Positions 41,688 to 52,833 of a DNA stretch of 64,000 nucleotides are shown piece after piece. The notes under the pieces are model-generated. The model saw only the letters and a list, made by a program, of their open reading frames with translations. It ran no database searches and had not been told where the DNA came from. Source of the stretch: Acidisarcina polymorpha (GTDB taxonomy: Bacteria; Acidobacteriota; Terriglobia; Terriglobales; Acidobacteriaceae); NCBI RefSeq assembly GCF_003330725.1, contig NZ_CP030840.1, forward strand, positions 4,278,001 to 4,342,000. The letters are read 5' to 3'. How positions within the stretch are numbered: position 1 is the first letter of the stretch; the number at the start of each line of letters is the position of its first letter. A program made the translations under genes and the position numbers.

Positions 41688-43352
41688 TCAGCCAAGCGTT
41701 ACTTCGAGCTTTGTCACCGAGGCTGGTAGGATATTCACATTCAGCATCCTTCCGCTACTAACATCTACCTTCAAATCCTTTGATAGAACCGCGTTTTGAT
41801 TTTCAAAGGTATTGTGCGCGTGCATGTCATTTGCAGCCAAGATCCAGCCCTTCGCCGACTTCACATTCAACCCATGTATCGATATCTGGGCCTGTGTTGG
41901 GGAAGCGAGATCGGTGTTGACAAGCGTTACTGTCACCACATTGCTCTTGCGCGAAGCCGAACCGTTAAGGCCCCAGAAGCTCGCCGGTTTGCCATCGCGG
42001 GTGTAGTGCACACGCGGAGCGGAGAACTCCGCTCGCAGGGATTGCCCGCCTTGATGCGCTGCGTACATCTCGAAGACATAAAAGTTCGGAGTCACCATGA
42101 AATGTTCCTCGTGACACAGAAAGAGCGCGTTCAAGTTGTTGACTAACTGCGCACAGGTTGCTACCGAAACCTTATCTGCATGACGGTTGAAAATATCGAG
42201 CGTCATCGCTGTTGCAAGCGCATCGCGCACTGTCACCTGTTGTCCGAACAAATGGGTAGGGTCGACCTCGCTGCCCTCGTGGTACCAAGGTCCGTATTCA
42301 TCAACTACCAGCTTGACCTGGTGAAGAGGGTCGAATTCACTCATGATTGCCCACTGGTCGCTCATGATGTCTTCGACGCGCGCCGTCTCACGCATCAGCT
42401 CGTACCAGTCCGTGATGTCGAAGTCTAATGCTTTGCCATGCGCCTCGTGGAAATTGTTCTTGACTCTGCCACGGCTGAGGTCGGAAGCGTAATGATGCAC
42501 CGACCAGCCGGTGAACTCGGAGTTACGATACGGATGATTGCCGGTAAAGATCTCTTCGAAGAAGCCCTGCGTCCACGTGCTGTCATCGGAATTAGGCCCC
42601 GCGGCGATCAACTGGAGGTCCACACCATACTTCGGAATCCAGTTCGTGTAGCGCCGGAACTCTGAAGCATATTGCCTGGGTTCGAAGTTACCGCCGCAGC
42701 CCCAGCTCTCATTACCTACACCCCAGTACTTCACCCCGAACGGTTTTGGGAAACCACCCTCAGCGCGTGTCTGCGCCAACGTGGTCGAGCCGGGGGGTGA
42801 GTTGCAGTACTCGACCCATTGATCAAAGTTCAGCGCCGGCAAGCTGCGGAGATTTGCCGCTAAGTAAGGCTGGGCATTGGTCAGCATGCAAAAGCGCATG
42901 AATTCATTTGTGCCGAAGGTGTTGGGCTCGAAGATCTGGGCGCCTTTTTCATTGAGGCGGGCCGCCTCCGGATCTACTTCCCAGAAACTGGTGCGCACCG
43001 GCCGCTTGCCGCGACGTCCCACTCCATCTTTCCAGTCGTAGCTGTCGGCGAAGCAGCCTCCCGGCCAGCGGAGAATCGGCACGTGGATCTGGTTCATTCG
43101 ATCCACGAGTGCCTTGCGGATGCCGTATTGGTTCGGAATCTTGGAGCCTTCCCCTACCCAAACGCCGTCATAGATCACTCCGCCGATGTGCTCGGTAAAG
43201 TGTCCGTAGATTTCGGGTGCGATGGTCGCAATGGCGTCCTCCGCAAAGATCTCAATGCGCGCATCCGCGGATTGCGCCCATCCGGGGTTGCAGGAGAAAG
43301 CCATCACTGCGCCAGCCATCGCTGAACTCTTGAGAAAGTCTCTGCGCTCCAT
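41688..43352 (-). CDS. Exported GH51 alpha-L-arabinofuranosidase
   Basis: 554 aa. Releases L-arabinofuranose from arabinoxylan, arabinan or arabinogalactan. The N-terminus MERRDFLKSSAMAG with a hydrophobic stretch looks like a twin-arginine signal ending WAQ. Barrel motifs: EIYGHFTEHIG, LRWPGGCFADSYDWKDG, acid/base Glu in WGVGNESWGCGG (E215), nucleophile Glu in LVVDEYGPWY (E352). A beta-sandwich C-domain follows. Length is normal for the family. Immediately upstream on the same strand is a decayed sugar transporter, so this gene probably once followed an intact transporter gene. No regulator-independent promoter was identified. Confidence 0.94.
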   Translation of the reverse strand: MERRDFLKSSAMAGAVMAFSCNPGWAQSADARIEIFAEDAIATIAPEIYGHFTEHIGGVIYDGVWVGEGSKIPNQYGIRKALVDRMNQIHVPILRWPGGCFADSYDWKDGVGRRGKRPVRTSFWEVDPEAARLNEKGAQIFEPNTFGTNEFMRFCMLTNAQPYLAANLRSLPALNFDQWVEYCNSPPGSTTLAQTRAEGGFPKPFGVKYWGVGNESWGCGGNFEPRQYASEFRRYTNWIPKYGVDLQLIAAGPNSDDSTWTQGFFEEIFTGNHPYRNSEFTGWSVHHYASDLSRGRVKNNFHEAHGKALDFDITDWYELMRETARVEDIMSDQWAIMSEFDPLHQVKLVVDEYGPWYHEGSEVDPTHLFGQQVTVRDALATAMTLDIFNRHADKVSVATCAQLVNNLNALFLCHEEHFMVTPNFYVFEMYAAHQGGQSLRAEFSAPRVHYTRDGKPASFWGLNGSASRKSNVVTVTLVNTDLASPTQAQISIHGLNVKSAKGWILAANDMHAHNTFENQNAVLSKDLKVDVSSGRMLNVNILPASVTKLEVTLG

Positions 43353-43385
43353 CCTACATTTTCTCCATTGATCGTATGCTGCAAG

Positions 43386-43560
43386 TTATGAAACGATTTC
43401 GAGCTTAGCCTGGAATTCTTCCAGCGTAACCCCCCTTGGTCCCCGGGAAGAACCTCGTGACTACGAGAAACTGAAAGATCATCATGACGGCGCAGAAGAT
43501 CAGTGACGCGATCTAGAACGCGCCTGCGCGATGGGGAAGAAGTTCGCCAGGCCGGCGCAC
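43386..43560 (-). pseudogene. Decayed C-terminus of an MFS sugar-porter transporter
   Basis: Minus-strand reading gives ANFFPIAQ, then (after a frame change) AF*IASLIFCAVMMIFQFLVV, then TRFFPGTKG and, after another frame change in a six-C run (43430-43435), VTLEEFQAKLEIVS and a TAA at 43386-43388. The PGTKG-VTLEEFQ ending is the sugar-porter PETKG-x-xLEE signature. The TAG at 43513-43515 replaces a Trp expected after Phe. At least one stop and two frameshifts, with the rest of the gene gone. It lies directly upstream of GH51 on the same strand. Confidence 0.7.
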
Positions 43561-43631
43561 ACTCAACGGCTACTTGGAGACATGAGCGACGAGCATGAGG
43601 ATCTTCGGTGAAGGTTCTTGACGCTTCGTTT

Positions 43632-43640
43632 TATAGATTA
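43632..43640. promoter_or_regulatory. Inverted TAATCTATA element upstream of GH51 locus
   Basis: TATAGATTA, within the AT-rich run TATAGATTATAGATATAC. Third copy of the shared 9-mer, ahead of the decayed transporter and GH51. It would mark the old promoter of that operon. The rest of 43641-43884 shows nothing recognisable. Confidence 0.4.
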
Positions 43641-43884
43641 TAGATATACGGGTGTCAAGTTCCGCAGATCGTGGTAGAGGACGCCTGCGCCGAAGCGGCG
43701 AGAGCATTCGACTGAACCGCGCAGGGGGCTAGCGAAATTCAAGATATCATTCCTTGCAATGACTGGGCGAGGAGTGCGCTTCCGCGAGACCATCACAAAG
43801 AGAACTATGAGTGGTCGCCGTTTTTTAGGATCTCTAAGGAAATCGCCGGGATCTTATTGAGCCGTCGCGAGGGGATGTAACGCA

Positions 43885-44733
43885 ATGAATTTTACTCAGA
43901 GTGTATGGCCGGAACCAATCTTGTGCGCTCCTCTCATCCGAAAGGTCGACGAACGTCTGATCGACCTGCTGAAGGGCCTGTCGCCAGAAGAGTGGGAACT
44001 TCAGACGATCTCGCCGGCTTGGAAGGTGCGCGACGTAGCGGCCCATCTCCTTGACACCGCTCTGCGGAAGCTTTCGATAGCGCGTGATTGCTACATGCCG
44101 CAATCGGTCGAATTGAAGACGCCTAGAGACCTAGTCGATCTGGTCAACCGATTGAACCACGAAGGAGTACAGATCCTTCGGAGGCTCAGTTCTCCAGTAC
44201 TGATTGACTTGATGGCAATAACCTGCGGACAACTCGCTGCTTTCCACGAGGCCCTCGATCCGTTCGCCTCTGCGGCATTCGGCGTGAGCTGGGCAGGAGA
44301 AACCACCTCCCTGAACTGGTTCGACACGGCTCGCGAACTCACCGAGCGTTGGCATCATCAGCAGCAGATTAGAGAGGCGACAAACCGTCCGGGGATCATG
44401 GTGCGGGAACTCTACCATCCCGTTCTCGACTGCTTCCTCCGTGGTCTGCCCCATTGCTTCAGCATGATTGCAACCGAGTTAGGAACAACCGTCGAGGTGA
44501 AGATCACCGGCGACTCGGGCGGAACTTGGCTGTTAAGGAAAAACTCGACAGCGTGGTCACTGATGCCAGGCTTACCGTCGGAGCCCTCGGCTCGTGCCAT
44601 CATCCCTGAAACCCTGGCGTGGAAGCTGTTCACAAAGGGGATCAAACAAGATGATGCTTACACGTCCATACAACTTGAAGGGGATCTTGCGTTGGCGAGA
44701 CAAGTCTGCGAGCTGACGTCTATCGTCGCCTGA
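43885..44733 (+). CDS. DinB/maleylpyruvate-isomerase-like protein
   Basis: 282 aa with an N-terminal helical bundle of the mycothiol-dependent maleylpyruvate isomerase (MDMPI)/DinB-like superfamily: LIDLLKGLSPEEWELQTISPAWKVRD followed by VAAHLLDTALRKLSIARD, where the H in AAHLLD and a later H pair (ERWHHQQQIREA) are candidate metal ligands. The C-terminal part (about 190-282) has an SCP2-like alternation (TTVEVKITGDSGGTWLL). The family name comes from thiol-dependent isomerases, but most members have no assigned reaction. GAGGGG lies about 10 bases ahead of ATG 43885. It has no operon partner. Function unknown. Confidence 0.72.
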   Translation: MNFTQSVWPEPILCAPLIRKVDERLIDLLKGLSPEEWELQTISPAWKVRDVAAHLLDTALRKLSIARDCYMPQSVELKTPRDLVDLVNRLNHEGVQILRRLSSPVLIDLMAITCGQLAAFHEALDPFASAAFGVSWAGETTSLNWFDTARELTERWHHQQQIREATNRPGIMVRELYHPVLDCFLRGLPHCFSMIATELGTTVEVKITGDSGGTWLLRKNSTAWSLMPGLPSEPSARAIIPETLAWKLFTKGIKQDDAYTSIQLEGDLALARQVCELTSIVA

Positions 44734-44761
44734 CTTCGCCAGTCGTAATCAATTCTGCTCC

Positions 44762-46693
44762 CTAATAGTTATCCGGGTCCGGATGCCAGTCCGACATTCC
44801 GCGAACGTATGGTCGGCCTCCGTCTACACCATATTCTTCCCAGAAATTTGTGCTCGTTTCCACTTGCTTGTTGATGTTGAAGCCATTCCTCAAGAAGAAC
44901 CACGGTTTGTAAAAGCCAAGACCATTCAAGTTGGCAGGGTCCAGCGGACGAAAGAGACCAGTCGCGTCATAAAACGACGAAGACGGTAGCTGCGAGGTGT
45001 CACTGGTCGGGCAGTCGGCAGAAGCGTTCTGGTCCTGCATCATCCAAATGTCCCACCACACATCCGTGGGATAGAGGTTGCCAAAATTGACAGAGAAGGC
45101 GACGCTTGATCCAGGCCCGTCAATCGGTGCACCGGGGATGAATGCATACGAGTCCGGATTGACGCCCTGAAGATTGGAGAGACCCTGGAAAAACCCGCAT
45201 TGCGGAGAGCCAGGACGAAAGAGGTCGCCTTCGAAATTTCCCGGTGTGCCGGGATCGGTATAGCGGTAATGGGTGATGCTATAGCTCACCGGCAAGAGTT
45301 GCGAATAGAAGCTTCTCCGAATTGCGCTGTCGTAGACGGTCAGAATGGCGCCCGCGGTTTCCGGCTTCCAGACGAGCTGGTTCATTTGGATCGGAATCGC
45401 GACGGCCTGGAGGCGTCCCCAGTCGGAGACGATCCGGGAGTAGTCCTTGCCCATCGTCGTGAGAGTTGCAGCGTATTGGTTGGCCTGGGTCTGCGCCAAC
45501 TCGCTCACATCGATCTGATCGTGTGCCTGTTCCTGAAGCGAGCGCCCGTTCGGGTCAAAGGTACGTTTGGCTCCCTGGTCCATGATAAGGTCGGCAAGGC
45601 CAAATTCAGCATTCACGTACCCCGTTATGATCGAAGGGCCAGGCACAAAGCCGGCCGCGATGTTGAGGAGAGGACCGGCAATCTTGAAGCCATCTTCGAC
45701 GTCACTGCGCCAGTTTCCGCCGGGAACCGAAGCGCTAGTCACATACTTTATGCTTCCAAGCACTTCGCTGCTTACTTGTTGAAGCAAGAGCGAGACGTTC
45801 GCCTGCTGGTTTTGAAGAGTGCCAAGGCCATTATCCTGGTATTGCCGAACCAGCCCAACGTATTGGATTTCCGTCAAAAGCTGCGTCCTGGCTGTATCAA
45901 ACTCCGACTGCCCGAATCCAAGTGGACACTGGGTATTGTCCTGGTTAGCACAGTCAGCCGGAATCTGGAGGTTCGTAATCAGCGTGAGCCATTCCGATGG
46001 AGATTGATTCAGATTGGCATAGGCTGCTCTTATGTCACTGCAGCCGGACACGCAGTTCAGCAGTTGCTGGCTGATCCAGGCATAAGCCGTCTTCAAAGCG
46101 TTCGAGTCGGTTGGTCCGGTGAGCGGCCACGCGATCGGGAGCATGGTGGGGGCGGAGGTAAGGGCAAGTGTGGTGTTCGAAAGAAGCCCTCCGCTCGTGG
46201 TGCTCACGTTGGCGCGGTAGTATCCGTCGTTGCCTTCTTCGAGCGTCCCTTCCATGTTCCCGGCGGTGGGCGAAATCATCGTCTCGCGGTTGATATGCAG
46301 ACTGGCCTCGACTGCAAGCGGATTGGGCACTGCACTATCATTCATCCACCATTGCCCTACCAGGTTAGAGTCGTCTTCCGGCACTACATCGGGAGTAAAT
46401 TGGTCGTAGATGTTGTTGGCGTATCCTGGATAGTTGAGCGATGTGAACAGAGAGTAGGTGCCGCCTATGTCCTGGATCGATTGGGCGACGCGGTCCCACA
46501 CGTCCTGCATAGTAGCCGGATGACTGCCTGGATCAAAGGGATCGGGCATGTTATGGTCGAGCGATCCGATGCTGCCGACAAAGATGATGTACCGGCGTGA
46601 ATTGAACTTTTGGATGTCGGTGATCAGCTGGTGGAGGGGATAGAGCGTCGTGCCGTCCGGGCTCGTACAGCTTGGCTGAGCCTGTGATGGCAA
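44762..46693 (-). CDS. Large protein of unknown function, probably 5'-truncated
   Basis: 643 aa from a TTG at 46693 without a ribosome site. I do not recognise a family. The N-terminus lacks a signal peptide and begins mid-domain in style (CTSPDGTTLYPLHQLI). Seen: an alpha/beta-looking start (RRYIIFVGSIGSLDHNMPDP), two likely disulphide pairs (CVSGC, CANQDNTQC), a long helical middle (about 270-440), a Gly/Ala hydrophobic stretch (LLNIAAGFVPGPSIITGY) and a Trp-rich C-terminal beta region. The Cys content and composition suggest a secreted protein. The same frame continues upstream past one TGA (46700-46702) for 84 more codons, so the gene may have lost its 5' part by a nonsense change. Confidence 0.6.
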   Translation of the reverse strand: MPSQAQPSCTSPDGTTLYPLHQLITDIQKFNSRRYIIFVGSIGSLDHNMPDPFDPGSHPATMQDVWDRVAQSIQDIGGTYSLFTSLNYPGYANNIYDQFTPDVVPEDDSNLVGQWWMNDSAVPNPLAVEASLHINRETMISPTAGNMEGTLEEGNDGYYRANVSTTSGGLLSNTTLALTSAPTMLPIAWPLTGPTDSNALKTAYAWISQQLLNCVSGCSDIRAAYANLNQSPSEWLTLITNLQIPADCANQDNTQCPLGFGQSEFDTARTQLLTEIQYVGLVRQYQDNGLGTLQNQQANVSLLLQQVSSEVLGSIKYVTSASVPGGNWRSDVEDGFKIAGPLLNIAAGFVPGPSIITGYVNAEFGLADLIMDQGAKRTFDPNGRSLQEQAHDQIDVSELAQTQANQYAATLTTMGKDYSRIVSDWGRLQAVAIPIQMNQLVWKPETAGAILTVYDSAIRRSFYSQLLPVSYSITHYRYTDPGTPGNFEGDLFRPGSPQCGFFQGLSNLQGVNPDSYAFIPGAPIDGPGSSVAFSVNFGNLYPTDVWWDIWMMQDQNASADCPTSDTSQLPSSSFYDATGLFRPLDPANLNGLGFYKPWFFLRNGFNINKQVETSTNFWEEYGVDGGRPYVRGMSDWHPDPDNY

Positions 46694-46699
46694 TGTGCA

Positions 46700-46954
46700 T
46701 CAAGCCGTGTTGGTTCGTACTGAGCAGGAGTTAGAGGAATAATTGGTGGGTAAGAGAGATGCATTTACGCCCCTCTCGAGAGGAGAGGGACGAACTTCCA
46801 AAAGCAGGTATGGGAATTGCTGTTCGACATCCCGTTCGGAGAGACACCCACTGACAGCCAACTTGCGATCAGGTGGGAAGCCGAGGGCCTCGAGATAGTA
46901 ACTCATCGCGGATTCTGAAATGGTGTTAGTAAGTCTCGCGCTGGTTTCCACCAA
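46700..46954 (-). pseudogene. Possible 5' remnant of the orphan gene, ended by an in-frame TGA
   Basis: An 84-codon frame that stops at TGA 46700-46702, two codons before the TTG where the 643-aa frame begins, in the same phase. It has no signal peptide and no family I know; EALGFPPDRKLAVSG is its most protein-like part. It may equally be chance. A CCTCTCGAGAGG palindrome lies inside it. Confidence 0.25.
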
Positions 46955-46992
46955 TGAGACCCCACAGCGAAGAACAGTTCACTTAGTTCGCG

Positions 46993-48099
<1,107 letters not shown>

Positions 48100-48101
48100 T
48101 C

Positions 48102-48986
48102 ATGAAGAATGATTTGGGAGAGCTCTCAGCGTTCGCGATCGTGGCGGAAGAACGTAACTTTACGCGCGCCGCCGCACGGTTGGGCATTTCACAATCCGCT
48201 CTTAGCCACTCCATTCGCGGCCTTGAGAAGCGGTTAGGACTTCAACTGCTGGCGCGAACAACGCGTAGTGTCGCTCCCACCGCTGCTGGCTCGACGCTAC
48301 TCTTGGAATTGGCCCCTGCGTTGGAGAGGATTGAGCAAGCACTCGCGGAGACACGGAAGCAAAAAGATACCCCATCGGGTCGAATTCGGCTCATCATCCC
48401 AAGAACAGCAACCAAAGCGGTAATCGTACCCAAGCTGGCACAATTTGCTCGGAGTTACCCAGAGATCGTGCTGGAGGTTACATCTTCGAACGACCCAGTC
48501 GATCTGGTTGCAGGAGAATACGACGCAGGTGTACAGCTCGGCGAATTCATTCAAAAAGATATGATTGCGGTCCGAGTAACCAGAGAATTGCGTCTCGCCG
48601 TAGTCGGATCTCCCGAATATTTCAAACTGAACAGCATCCCGAAACATCCACAAGACTTAAAAGATCATTCGTGCATTGGATTTCGCTTCAGCAAGGGCCT
48701 GTACCGATGGGAGTTCGAAAAGGGGCGCAAGTCATTAACCGTAAGTCCGCAGGGGCCCGCATCGTTTGATGATCCAGACCTTGTTATCCAGGCAGTATTA
48801 GAGGGCGTAGGAATCGGAACAGCCATGGAAGACAGTCTCAAGGGTCTGATGGCAGAAGGACGCTTGGTTCAAGTCCTGAAAGATTGGTGCCCATCTTTCC
48901 CGGGCTATTTTCTCTACTATCCCAGCCGGCGAAATCAGCCTGCCGCGCTAGGTGCGCTTATTGACTCACTTAGACTCGATTCGTAG
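48102..48986 (+). CDS. LysR-family transcriptional regulator
   Basis: 294 aa. N-terminal winged helix: LSAFAIVAEERNFTRAAARLGISQSALSHSIRGLEKRLG, given here in part as FTRAAARLGISQSALSHSI. It is followed by the ARTTRSVAPTAAG hinge. The substrate-binding domain (about 92-290) belongs to the CrgA/PBP2 type, with LVAGEYDAGVQLGEFIQKDM and FDDPDLVIQAVLEGVGIG. It begins 113 bases from the divergent aldo/keto reductase, the standard LysR-target layout. The effector is probably an aldehyde or related electrophile but is not predictable. Confidence 0.93.
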   Translation: MKNDLGELSAFAIVAEERNFTRAAARLGISQSALSHSIRGLEKRLGLQLLARTTRSVAPTAAGSTLLLELAPALERIEQALAETRKQKDTPSGRIRLIIPRTATKAVIVPKLAQFARSYPEIVLEVTSSNDPVDLVAGEYDAGVQLGEFIQKDMIAVRVTRELRLAVVGSPEYFKLNSIPKHPQDLKDHSCIGFRFSKGLYRWEFEKGRKSLTVSPQGPASFDDPDLVIQAVLEGVGIGTAMEDSLKGLMAEGRLVQVLKDWCPSFPGYFLYYPSRRNQPAALGALIDSLRLDS

Positions 48987-49205
48987 CAGGAATCATTGAT
49001 TCTCGCCGCTGGGCCGGAAGTCGATGATAACGACACGTGAATTGGTTCATGCGTCGCCTATCATAATTTTGGTCGGCTGTAGATCGATCAACAGCAATAG
49101 GGGTGATCAACCTGGCCAACCTCACCTCAGTCGACCAATTGCTAAGCTGCGACAGGAAGATATGTTCCCGCTTTGCTCCTGCAAGTTTGGTGGTACGGTT
49201 ACAGC

Positions 49206-49240
49206 CCCGGCCTAGTCCAGAGAGCTTAGGCTAGGCCGGG
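49206..49240 (-). terminator. Hairpin downstream of katG
   Basis: CCCGGCCTAG (49206-49215) and CTAGGCCGGG (49231-49240) are perfect inverted arms with a 15-base loop; with one bulge the stem extends to CAGCC/GGCTG. It lies 23 bases past the katG stop. A short TTTT follows on the plus strand only. It probably ends katG transcription or acts from both sides. The rest of 48987-49205 shows no gene. Confidence 0.6.
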
Positions 49241-49263
49241 CTGCGGTTTTGAAAAACGTGGAG

Positions 49264-51567
<2,304 letters not shown>

Positions 51568-51666
51568 TCAATGTTTGGATCTTTACGGCAGGCTGTTCAC
51601 ACTTGCCTGCCCACGGTGTGGTCGTAGGATTGAACTGCTCTTGCAGAAACTGCGATCGCCGGTTGC

Positions 51667-52122
51667 TCATCGAGCGAGCGCCGCCGCCCGCGCTCGCTGA
51701 GGCGCACGGTGCTTCGCCGCGCATTTTATGCAAAGTCCGCGTAAAATCACTTCGCAATCGCGAACTATCCGCTTACCAAGCGAGCCCGCGGCCGGCCGGG
51801 GTACGTCGTACCACTCAATGTCCTCAACATTTCCGCAGCCATCGCAGATGAAGTGATGATGCAGCAGGCCCTTGGCATCGAACCGCGCGGCGCGGCCCTC
51901 AACCGCCACTTCACGCACCAAGCCCGCCTGCACCAAGTCACGCAAGTTGTTATATGTAGTGGCCTTTGAAGAGCGGGGGTCGGTCCTATTCACGGCTTTG
52001 AAGATCTCGACGGCGGTGGGGTGCCTGTTCTGTTCCATCAAGAAGGCCATCACGGCATAGCGCTGCGGAGTGCAGCGCAGCCCACTGCTTTCCAGTGACC
52101 GTTTGATCGTCTCGGCATCCAC
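51667..52122 (-). CDS. PerR-like Fur-family peroxide regulator
   Basis: 151 aa from GTG 52122. The frame is open 12 codons further to a TTG at 52158, but those codons contain a palindrome that looks like the operator. Winged helix: GLRCTPQRYAVMAFL, then SSKATTYNNLRDLVQAGLV. Metal sites: HHHFICDGCGNVEDIEW (His and the first Cys pair) and GLCIKC (second Cys pair of the structural zinc). Family knowledge: PerR proteins are inactivated by metal-catalysed His oxidation and control katG. It lies directly upstream of katG. The Ala/Arg-rich tail is ordinary. Confidence 0.88.
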   Translation of the reverse strand: MDAETIKRSLESSGLRCTPQRYAVMAFLMEQNRHPTAVEIFKAVNRTDPRSSKATTYNNLRDLVQAGLVREVAVEGRAARFDAKGLLHHHFICDGCGNVEDIEWYDVPRPAAGSLGKRIVRDCEVILRGLCIKCAAKHRAPQRARAAALAR

Positions 52123-52127
52123 TGCGC

Positions 52128-52142
52128 TTAGACTAACTCTAA
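52128..52142. promoter_or_regulatory. Fur/PerR-box-like palindrome at the regulator start
   Basis: TTAGActaacTCTAA is a perfect 5-5-5 inverted repeat six bases upstream of the GTG start, similar in build to PerR/Fur boxes. It fits autorepression of the regulator and, by read-through, of katG. The closeness to the start implies a very short leader. Confidence 0.45.
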
Positions 52143-52833
52143 CTTGATACTCTGGCAAGACTGGGGATCTCGGGCCACTCTTGAAAGGCGAGATGCGAGA
52201 TCATCTCCCAAAAGTAACGCTTTCATCGAGGCTATTACGGGCCAACCATTGCTTGATGAATACGCCGGAAGATCACCGCAATTAATGCGGACGAGCCAGA
52301 CGCTTGGCACAATGCACGTTGCAGTCCCCGTCGCAGACTCCTGCCAGCGGTAGCAAGTCACAGCAACTTCAGAGCCGCTAGGAGGTCAGGATACAAACTG
52401 CCGGCTCGGGAATCACCGCGGCCGCCAAGTGCCACCAACAGACCGTCCAAACTGCTTTGTTTCCGTGACAAGTGATTTCATGTGCGACGGCCCTGAGGTT
52501 GGGCATCGCTGCAGACACCGATAATATCCTGCGCGCCTCTTTCGGCGCTCCACCGTCAAGCATCCGGTGTATCGGGCCTGATCAGAACTCGGGAAAGCCA
52601 TTAAGACCATTTTCCTAGGCCGTCACCTGAATTCGATGGAGACTGACCCGGCGCTCTGGAACATGAGTGTGCTTCTCAAACTTAGGTTGACTTTGGCGCC
52701 GAACCGCTGCATCTTTAGTGTGCTTCGTCCACGGCGTTCGCGAGCGGTTCCACTGGAACGAGACGTTCAGCCCCCAACCAGGAAGGCAAGCTCCTATCTG
52801 GAGCTGCCTGCTTCCTACCCCCAGGAGCATTCC
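52143..52833. other. Long gap between perR-like gene and the lectin giant
   Basis: About 690 bases. The first 66 codons of the frame leading into the next gene are open but lack features. No other gene, repeat or RNA was recognised. Confidence 0.4.

Noticed and set aside
45200-46600. Long plus-strand open frame (466 codons)
   Set aside because: Exact antisense of the 643-aa orphan gene; Arg/His/Val-rich composition typical of shadow frames in GC-rich DNA and no family features.
49024-49215. 63-codon plus-strand frame after the LysR gene
   Set aside because: No ribosome site or family, and it ends inside the katG terminator hairpin.
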